This document shows, piece by piece, positions 56,852 to 64,000 of a stretch of DNA of 64,000 nucleotides (its first letter is position 1; the number at the start of each line of letters is the position of its first letter). The translations under genes and the position numbers were made by a program. Under the pieces are notes generated by a model. It made no database searches. It was not told the origin of the DNA and worked only from the letters and a program-made list of their open reading frames with translations. The DNA comes from Helianthus annuus. Its lineage: Eukaryota; Streptophyta; Magnoliopsida; Asterales; Asteraceae. The stretch is taken from assembly GCF_002127325.2 (NCBI RefSeq), contig NC_035444.2, positions 87,266,286 to 87,330,285 on the forward strand, read 5' to 3'.

Positions 56852-57353
56852 AGGGGAAGGTTCATTGGGGAACACTAAAAAAGTGGGAACAGCGGGGAAC
56901 CGGCTCAAACGAACTCCGATTGGACTCATTCCAGCAGCGTTGGAACCGGCTCGTCGACCCTAACTAACATCTCTTAACCCTAAACCCTAAATCCTAACTC
57001 CTAAACTCTAAACCCTAAAGCTAAAAAATAAGGCTAAAACCTAAGCTAAACCGTAAAATCTAAACTATAAACCCTAAAAGCTAAACCGTAAAGGCTAAAC
57101 CTAAACCCTAAAGGCTAAACCTAAAGCTAAACGCTAAAGCTAAACCCTAAGGCTAAACTCTAAAGCTAAACCCTAAAAGCCAAACCCTAATATATTTAGG
57201 GTTTAGGGGTTATGATTTAGGGTTTAGGGTTAAAAGATCCTAGTTACGGTTCGACGAGACGGTTCCAACGCTGCTGGAATGAGTCCAATCGGAGTTCGTT
57301 TGAGTCGGTTCCCCATTGTTCCCCACTTTTTTAGTGTTCCCCAATGAACCTCA

Positions 57354-57358
<5 letters not shown>
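56852..57358. mobile_element. (TA)n-flanked foldback element D (about 507 bp) with telomere-like core
   Basis: The arms pair for about 110 bp: the left contains GGTTCATTGGGGAACACTAA and CTCCGATTGGACTCATTCCA, and the right holds their complements near 57330-57350 and 57278-57297. The core (about 56967-57236) is a degenerate array of CCCTAAA/CTAAACCCTAAA words on the left turning to TTTAGGG on the right, like interstitial telomere repeats in inverted order. The left flank is a short ATATATA and the right flank is a 53-bp TA tract. No coding. Confidence 0.85.

Positions 57359-57411
<53 letters not shown>
57359..57411. repeat. (TA)n microsatellite between elements D and E
   Basis: Uninterrupted TA tract shared as border by both foldback elements. 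Confidence 0.98.
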
Positions 57412-57412
<1 letters not shown>

Positions 57413-57415
<3 letters not shown>

Positions 57416-60368
57416 ACGGGATCAGGAGAAAACACTCAAAAGTGTGAGAACGGTGAGAACGCTTCCTGGCCCAACACGTGTCACGCCGCTTAGAAAAGGG
57501 CGGAGGGGCTTTTTTGTCCTTTCATCTTCTGCTTTTCCAGTTCTGCTTTTCCCAATATTGTTGGTTTTTAAGATTTTTGGCGCTAACCAAATTCAATATT
57601 TAATGGCGTTTAATGGTTTCATTGTATTAAAATTTTGGCGTTTATGGCGTTTATTCAAATCGTATGCCATTATCTATTTGAATGGCGTTTTCCAAGGCGT
57701 TTTAAACAAGATGGCCCATTGTTCTATTATTTTTTATAAACATTTTGGCGTTTGTGTTATCTTGGCATTTTACTATTGTTATATCATATTTCAACCACAG
57801 GAAAAAAAATACAAGCGAAGAAAATAAATTAAAAATCCTAATAGATCTCTTTTCCCAATCTTCACTATCATCAGTCTCTCTCTTCTTTAATAGTACTAGA
57901 ACTGTCAACAAATATATGGCGTTTTATGTAAAACTTAACAAACCCATTGGGTTGATTTTTTTGCCTGCTCATCTGTTGATATGTCTTTTTTTGTGAATGT
58001 TTGGCGACATAGATCTATGTCATGTGAGTGGGTTTTTCGCTTTTTCTTGATCTTCATCTTTATAATCAACCCACTCTTCATTGTCATTGATCTCTTCTCG
58101 TTATCCAAACTTTCTTCAAGAACAAAAAATACAAAATGCCATATGACTGGCATCAGTATCTTTTTCTTGAATTTTTGTCCATCTCATGCAGCAAAATCTT
58201 TCTGAGTTACTCCCTTCTGATAATAATTCATTCATTGAAACTTCACGAAGAACAATTATGAATATCCAAGAAAGCATAGTAGCCATCTTTGATTTTTTTT
58301 TTTTGGCGTTTTCAGTGAGTGGTATTTAGTAGTATTGGCGTTTGTTTTTTTTTGTTTGATCAAATGGAAGTTGTTGATACGTATCATTTTATAGAATGTC
58401 TTTTTGGCGCCTAAGTTAGGTGGTGCATTATTATAATAAAGTATTCGTCTTTTCAGTTACTGTTTGTAATTATTGTTTTTGATAAGCTTTATCTCTGAAG
58501 TCTGTAACACGTCCATCTTTCAAGTTTGGCATTTTAGATTCTAATATAATAAATTTTCCCTATCTTCAGTATTACTGATTTGTATTTTTTGTTTCTAGTT
58601 ACATTTTCAAGTTTGCTTTTTATTTTTTATTTTTTTTATTTTCTTTTTGGGTTTTTTATAATACTTTTTCAAAGTAATTTTATTATAGTTTGGGAGTTTT
58701 TGGTGGCGTTTAACGGGATGATATCGTTTAAACAAGCATTTTGGTTGTTTTGGCGTTTTTATTATATGTGGCGTTTTTATTATATAACAATCAACTGAAA
58801 AGGAAAATAAAAAAAAATAATGGAAATTTGGTTTTTAATAAACCAACCTTTGTCCAGTTGGTAAATAATAATCTTACCTACGTAATTGGTATATAATAAT
58901 CCTACCTATCAACATGTTGGTACTCAATGAACTTCCGTTAATTTTTTTAACTGAAGTTAGTTTTTAAATTTTATTTATTACACAAACAGTCCCTGTAGTT
59001 GTAATTTACTAGTTTTAACTATTTTAAAACTAGTAAATTACAGTCCCTTGAGGTTTTTTTGTTTTATAAAATAGTTAAAACTAGTAAATTATAACTACAG
59101 GGACTTTTTGTATAATAAATAAAACTTGAAAATTAACTTCAGTTAAAAAAATTAACGGAAGTTCATTGAGTACCAACATGTTGATAGGTAGGATTATTGT
59201 ATACCAATTACGTAGATAAGATTATTATTTACCAACAGGACAAAGGTTGGTTTATTAAAAACCAATTTTCCAAAAATAATACATAAACAATTGATCTTCC
59301 AAATCTTCACTGTCGGTAGTCTCTTTCTTCTTTTTTGAATCATGTTAACTAGCTGGTTCGACTTTCGTATGATTCATTTTGTTTTGTTTTTTTTTTCAAG
59401 TAGATTTATGTGTCGTTGTTTGGAAGCACACAGTCTGACATCAGCATCTTTTTCTTGAAGATTTGTCCATCTCATGCAGCAAAATGTTATTGAGTTTAGA
59501 CCTTTCACCCAACAATCTTGAATTTCACAATGAATGATGTTTGATTTTTTAACTTTTTTGGCGTTTTACCGATAAATAGAACGCCACAAAATAAGAGCAC
59601 CTTAAACCTCAAAATTTGATTATGCTAAAATCAATAATGTTTTGCTGTATAAGAGCACGAAATAAGAGCACCTTAAACCTCAAAATAAGAGCACCTTAAT
59701 CCTCTGTTAAGAAAGATAACTGACAATGTTGTCCACCCCATACAGCTAAACTTTATTTACAACAAAGCTCAATAATGTTTTTGTATGTTTTGGCGTTATA
59801 AATTGGATGGAAGTTGAGGATTAGTCAATAAGATTTTACTCAATGAAATGGACACCATCCTCACTTAAGGATTTTGTCCATTTCATTGAGCGAAATCTTA
59901 CAGACAACCAAACCGAATTTCAAAAAAAAAACGCTTTGGGTTAGAAGGTATTTGATGTTTGGGTTTTTTGGCGTTTCTAAGGCGAATGGGATATATGAAA
60001 TATGGCGTTTGGGTCATTGTTTGTGTTTTTAATTGAAGGTCTGAGAAGTTGTATATATAGGATTTTTTTGGCGGTTTTTTAGGTGGGATTTTACTCTAAT
60101 TAAGTTTGGCGTTTTATATATAATGGCGTTTTTACTGGGAATGGTCTGGGATTTTTGTTTTTGGCGTTTTATTTCGTGAGATGGCGTTTTGTGTGGAGAA
60201 GTCAAAAGACCCTTTTACCCTTAATGAAGCGCGTCCACGTAATAAAATTGATGTTATTTACAAAAACGCCACCGCGCCAATCTAGTCCATAGATTGTTTT
60301 GATCGGAAGATCGATAAGCGTTCTCACCGTTCTCACACTTTCTACCATTTTCTCTAAATCCCAACCCT
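57413..60368. mobile_element. (TA)n-flanked inverted-repeat element E (2956 bp), rich in GGCGTTT
   Basis: The left end has GGGATCAGGAGAAAACACTC and AGTGTGAGAACGGTGAGAAC; the reverse complement of the right end has GGGATTTAGAGAAAATGGTA and AAGTGTGAGAACGGTGAGAA, so the terminal repeats are about 50 bp. TA tracts lie on both sides (57359-57411 and about 60368-60380). About 19 exact GGCGTTT words occur on the plus strand (for example 57604, 57637, 57645, 57683, 57695, 58751, 58770, 60107, 60123, 60161, 60182), clustered towards both ends. No transposase is recognisable: the open frames are T-rich and short. A Mutator-type MITE is nested inside. Confidence 0.82.
58813..59280. mobile_element. Mutator-type MITE 2 (450 bp) with perfect 9-bp target duplication
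   Basis: Element 58822-59271 begins GGAAATTTGGTTTTTAATAA and ends with its near complement; the arms pair over about 200 bp. AAAAATAAT is duplicated at 58813-58821 and 59272-59280. No coding. It is nested in element E and is therefore younger than it. Confidence 0.92.
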
Positions 60369-60492
60369 ATATATATATATGAAAAAGAGTAAATGTCGCA
60401 ATGCTCGACGATTTTGATCAAATTATTTGCGTGATTGTTTACATTAAATCTGATTATGTGATATTAATACCTGGTAAATGTTTGTAATTCAG

Positions 60493-61440
60493 ATGGACAA
60501 TGAAGTAAATCAGGAAAACCAGAATAACGATAATAATGGGAACCAAATAGATAACAGTGCCATCCAATACATAGTAGCACAAGGGATTATAGACGCTATG
60601 CCATATATTATAAAGACTGTTAAGGAAGCAGAAAATAATAAAACTAATAGTGGAAGTAAACGACCACCTACTGAACCCAGTTAAAGCGTGAATAATGGAC
60701 CGTTCCTTCAATTGCCTATTCCAAAAAGAAGAAGAACCATGTCATATGATTGTTCTTACAAAGAATTCTGGTCTTGCAAACCAATAGAATTCTCTGGCAA
60801 TGAAGGAGCCATTGTAGCTCTACATTGGATAGAATAGACTGAAGCAGTCTTAAAAATAAGCAAATGTGCAGAATAAGATAAGATTATGTTTGCTTCCAAT
60901 CTTTTTAAGATTGCAGCTCTAGAACGGTGGAATACTATTCTCCAGTCTAGGGGAAGTGACAGAGTCTATAATATGGAATGGACTGACTTTAAGAACATGG
61001 TTGAAAGAAATTTCTGTCCTCCCAATGAAAAAGAACAAATTGCTAATAAGTTCTTAAACCTTAGAATGACTGGAGTAGACTGCAAGGGTTACACTACCGT
61101 ATTCTTCGAATATGCTAGAATATGCTAGAATAGTGCCTCACCAGAACCAGTGTTAATCTCCCGTTACATCTGGGGATTAATTAGTGAAATCCGACATGTA
61201 ATCAAGGCAGCTAGACCACAAACTATAGAAGAAGCTGTAGAACTAGCAAATACCTTAACTGATGAATTGGTACGTACGCAAGAAGAAAACCAGAGAAAGA
61301 ACCTAGCCCAAAAGCTTACCCAGGAATTTCGCTACGGTAATTCCAACCATGGGAAGGGCACAGGTTCTATGTCTGCACCTTACTGTAAGTATTGCAAAAG
61401 AAGCATTCGGGAAGATGTTCCATATACTGCAACTTCTGCA
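60493..61440 (+). pseudogene. gag: Gypsy element 4 gag
   Basis: The ATG at 60493 (MDNEVNQENQNNDNNGNQ) directly follows TTTGTAATTCAG, which would serve as a splice acceptor. One frame carries the N-terminal acidic/Asn-rich part, then after a TAA at 60682 the capsid region (YKEFWSCKPIEFSGNEGA, RWNTILQSRGSDRVYNMEW, VERNFCPPNEKEQIANKF and, later, LISRYIWGLISEIRHVIKAA). Further stops lie at 60835 (for a conserved Trp), 60874 and 61126. The last is beside a small duplication of GAATATGCTA. A frameshift near 61385-61440 separates it from the zinc fingers. Homologous in layout to gag of gypsy element 2. Confidence 0.82.
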
Positions 61441-61814
61441 AAATAACAGGACATAAGGAAGAAGACTGTAGGAAGAAACCCAGTAATGGGATATGCTTCA
61501 ATTGTGAAGAGAATGGGCATATCAAACCGAACTGTCCGAAACCAGCTTCAGCCATGAACAACAAGACTACCAAGAATGTGAGAGCATTTGTTCTGACTGT
61601 TGAAGAAGCCAAGATGATTCCGGATGTGATCGCCGGTACATTTTTAGTTAATGATGTTTTTGCTAAAGTATTATTTGACTCTGGTGCGAACCAAACTTTT
61701 ATTAATACTTCATTCTGCAAACTTCTTAATCAACTATTAACTAAACTTCAACAAGAATGTTTGGTAGAAACGGCAAACGGAGAATCCATTAAGATCACTA
61801 AAATCTTGCAGTGA
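61392..61814 (+). pseudogene. Gypsy element 4 zinc knuckles and protease
   Basis: One frame has two CCHC knuckles (CNFCKITGHKEEDC and CFNCEENGHIKPNC), then the aspartic protease with an intact active-site word VLFDSGANQTFIN. It ends at a stop at 61812. The usual GMDWL segment follows in another frame at 61863. Two knuckles instead of one, and an intact D-S-G, distinguish it from gypsy element 2. Confidence 0.82.
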
Positions 61815-61862
61815 GCAAGAATAGAAATTCTAAACCATAAATTTATTACTAACCTTTACCCA

Positions 61863-62257
61863 ATGAATCTGGCTGGATTTGATATTGTATTAGGAATGGA
61901 TTGGTTAGTAGCCAACCATGCAAGTATTCTCTGTGATCAAAAGTCAATACAAATAAGTTCACCAAAGGGTGAAAAGATCACAATTAAAGGAGATAAGCCA
62001 CCTAGGTCCACAAAATTCATCTCTGTGATGAAAACAGCAAGTTATGCGAGGAAAGGATCCCTAGTGTATATGATTTCTATAATCATTAACACTAAAGGAA
62101 AAGAATTGAAAGATATTCTCGTAGTATCTCAATTCTCAGATGTTTTCCAGAAGAATTACCGGGATTACCACCAGATAGAGAGGTTGAATTCAGAATTCAA
62201 CTATTACCAAGAACAGCACCAATTGCCAAGGCACCTTACCGTTTGGCACCATCATAG
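61863..62257 (+). pseudogene. Gypsy element 4 protease-RT linker
   Basis: Contains MNLAGFDIVLGMDWLVANHA, the conserved protease C-terminal segment. The frame changes near 62143; the words [18 protein letters not shown] and [13 protein letters not shown] are then readable in another frame up to a TAG at 62257, just before the RT frame. Confidence 0.75.
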
Positions 62258-63480
62258 ATGCAAGAATTGAAGAAACAATTGGATGAACTTCTGGAGAAAG
62301 GTTTCATACAGCCTAGTTCATTGCCATGGGGAGCACCAATCTTGTTTGTCAAGAAGAAGGACAAATCAATGCGTATGTGCATTGATTATCGAGAAGTGAA
62401 CAAGGTCAAGATTAAAAATCGGTACCCATTACCGAGAATCGATGATTTGTTTGATCAACTGCAAGGAGCTCGATTCTTTTCTAAGATCGATTTACGCTCA
62501 GGATACCATCAACTGAAACTACAGGAAGAGGACATTCCTAAAACTGCTTTCAGAACAAGGTATGGTCATTATAAATTTACAGTCATGTCATTTGGTTTAA
62601 CCAATGCCCCAATCGCATTTATGGACATGATGAATAGAATATGTAAACCATATCTGGAGAAATTCATAATTGTCTTTATAGATGATATTCTTATTTACTC
62701 TAAAAGTAAAGAAGAGCATGCAGGCCATTTGTTTACACTGTTAAATTTGCTGAGAAAAGAAAAGCTTTATGCTAAATTCTCCAAATGTGAATTTTGGTTA
62801 CAGGAAGTGCAATTTCTTAGACACCAGGTGAATCATGAAGGAATTCATGTGGATCCCACAAAAATCGAGGCGATTACTAAATGGAAAGTCCTTGAATCAC
62901 CAACAGAGGTGAGAAGTTTTCTTGGACTGGCAGGTTATTATAGACGGTTTATTCGAGATTTTTTCTAGAATAGCCATTCCCTTAACAAAACTGACCTGCA
63001 AATCAGTTAAGTTTGAATGGGGACCAAAACAGAAAGAAGCCTTTAGGATTCTTAAGCAAAGATTAACCAACGCACCAATACTCGCATTACCATAAGGAAG
63101 TGAAGACTTTGTAGTCTATTGTGATGCGTCTAAGTTAGGATATGGATGTTTGTTGATGCAACATCAAAAAGTTATAGCTTATGCCTCTGACAACTTAAGA
63201 ATCATGAAAAGAATTATACAACCCATGATATAGAATTAGGAGCTATAATTTTTGCCCTTAAAATTTGGAGACATTATCTTTACGGTAGCAAGTTTACCAT
63301 TTTCACCGGTCATAAGAGTTTAAGATATGTTTTCGGGCAAAAGGAATTAAATATGAGACAGAGATGCTGGATGGAAATCCTCAGTGATTATGACTGTAAT
63401 ATCCAGTATCATGCAGGAAAGGCTAACATAGTAGCCGATGCTTTAAGTCGAAAGTATTATGAAAAACCAAGACGAGTACG
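62258..63480 (+). pseudogene. pol: Gypsy element 4 reverse transcriptase and RNase H
   Basis: RT is well preserved from 62258: [64 protein letters not shown], and [10 protein letters not shown] with both catalytic Asp. It runs on to [19 protein letters not shown], where a frameshift at about 62960 occurs. RNase H follows in other frames: KFEWGPKQKEAFRILKQ, an in-frame TAA at 63092, VYCDASKLGYGCLL, a single-base deletion near 63187, [19 protein letters not shown], then TGHKSL and [10 protein letters not shown] stop at 63500 precedes integrase. Confidence 0.88.
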
Positions 63481-63503
63481 TTCTCTTAAGTTAAATATGT
63501 AGA

Positions 63504-64000
63504 TAGATTTAAATGAGCAAATTAGAGAAATCCAGGAATCAGTAATCAAGGATGATACTCAAAAATTAAAAGGAATGATTAAGAAATTAGAACAAGGAAC
63601 ATATGGAATTTGGAGATTCCATAAGAAAAGAATCTGGATACCCAAACAAGGAAACCTACGCCACCGAATTTTAGAAGAAGCTCATAAGTCTAAGTATATG
63701 ATACATCCTTGTAATGATAAAATGTATCAAGACTTAAGAAAGAATTTTTGGTGGATAGGAATGAAAAAGGATATAGCAACCTATGTTGCCAAGTATCTAA
63801 CCTGTTCACAGGTTAAAATCGAACATCAGAAACCCTCAGGTTTATTGCAGCAACTAGAAATGCCAATATGGAAATGGGAATTGATAACAATGGACTTTGT
63901 TACCAAATTACCTAAGACAAGAAAAGGTAATGATACAATCTGGGTGATTGTAGATAGATTAACCAAGTCTGCTCATTTCTTACCGATGAAGGAAACTTAC
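63504..64000 (+). pseudogene. Gypsy element 4 integrase, N-terminal part, cut by window end
   Basis: After RNase H, an N-terminal linker ([18 protein letters not shown]) leads to the zinc-binding domain with [20 protein letters not shown] and [15 protein letters not shown]. The first Cys of the CxxC pair is Tyr here (KYLTC versus the usual KCLTC). The catalytic core begins [20 protein letters not shown] with its first Asp, and continues to [11 protein letters not shown] at the window edge. No stop is seen within this stretch. Confidence 0.85.

Larger units (their letters stand above)
44317..64000 (+). mobile_element. Gypsy element 4 (plus strand), host of several insertions, cut by the window end
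   Basis: The 5' LTR starts near 44317, is split by a 10.1-kb insertion at 45569/55656 and ends at 55704. A tRNA-iMet-type primer site, extra ORF1 (55862-56666), gag (60493-61440), protease, RT, RNase H and the start of integrase follow up to the window edge. Two (TA)n-flanked elements separate ORF1 from gag. The 3' LTR lies outside the window, so no target duplication can be checked. Confidence 0.85.

Noticed and set aside
56967..57236. True telomere or chromosome end
   Set aside because: The CCCTAAA words are degenerate, short, inverted about a centre and enclosed by foldback arms.
57444..58205. Several T-rich open frames with hydrophobic stretches in element E
   Set aside because: They overlap on both strands, reflect T-rich composition, and have no motifs.

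Overview
This 64-kb window looks like intergenic DNA of a repeat-rich flowering plant. The LTR-retrotransposon types, the histidine/proline-rich extra ORF upstream of gag and the LTR sequence styles fit a daisy-family (Asteraceae) genome best, but that placement is inference. I see no intact host gene, no rRNA or tRNA gene and no prokaryotic signal. Almost everything recognisable is a transposable element, most are decayed, and many are nested. All functions below were read from motifs by eye; no database search was possible.

Layout. 1-5.2 kb: AT-rich spacer, a GC-rich 343-bp insert bracketed by an 11-bp repeat, then a pile-up of Helitron-like 3' ends (hairpin plus CTAG-T at 2571, 3545, 4449 and 5127). 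5.2-6.9 kb: a broken PIF/Harbinger transposase gene. 7.0-8.8 kb: three consecutive inverted-repeat elements, each set between (TA)n microsatellites. 8.8-10.9 kb: spacer. 10.96-23.03 kb: a minus-strand Athila/Tat-like retroelement whose gag is split by a 9.93-kb Ty3/gypsy element (11838-21767). 23.03-34.2 kb: a plus-strand Tekay/Del-like chromovirus with extra ORF1, gag, protease, RT, RNase H, integrase and a chromodomain remnant. 34.2-36.6 kb: a second Athila-like gag/protease fragment. 37403-42687: a complete CACTA element (terminal repeats, ACT target duplication) that has captured exons of a CIPK protein kinase and of a bHLH transcription factor. 42770-43199: a Mutator-type MITE. 44317 to the window end: a plus-strand Ty3/gypsy element whose 5' LTR is split by a 10.1-kb gag-only LTR element (45570-55655, target duplication ACTGT). 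Its ORF1-gag interval carries two further (TA)n-flanked foldback elements (56852-57358 and 57413-60368), the second of which holds another Mutator-type MITE (58822-59271).

How the parts relate. Target duplications and interrupted reading frames give a partial order of insertion: Athila gag before gypsy element 1; gypsy element 4 before the gag-only element and before the (TA)n-flanked elements; the 57.4-60.4-kb element before its internal MITE. Every pol gene seen is inactivated by stops, frameshifts or catalytic-residue changes, so any movement would have to be in trans.

The best candidates for something under-described are: (i) the five (TA)n-flanked, inverted-repeat elements, each with its own internal short-repeat array; one of them carries about twenty copies of GGCGTTT almost all on one strand; (ii) the gene-capturing CACTA element; and (iii) a second dyad-polypurine-TGTGACA module inside the LTRs of gypsy element 1.
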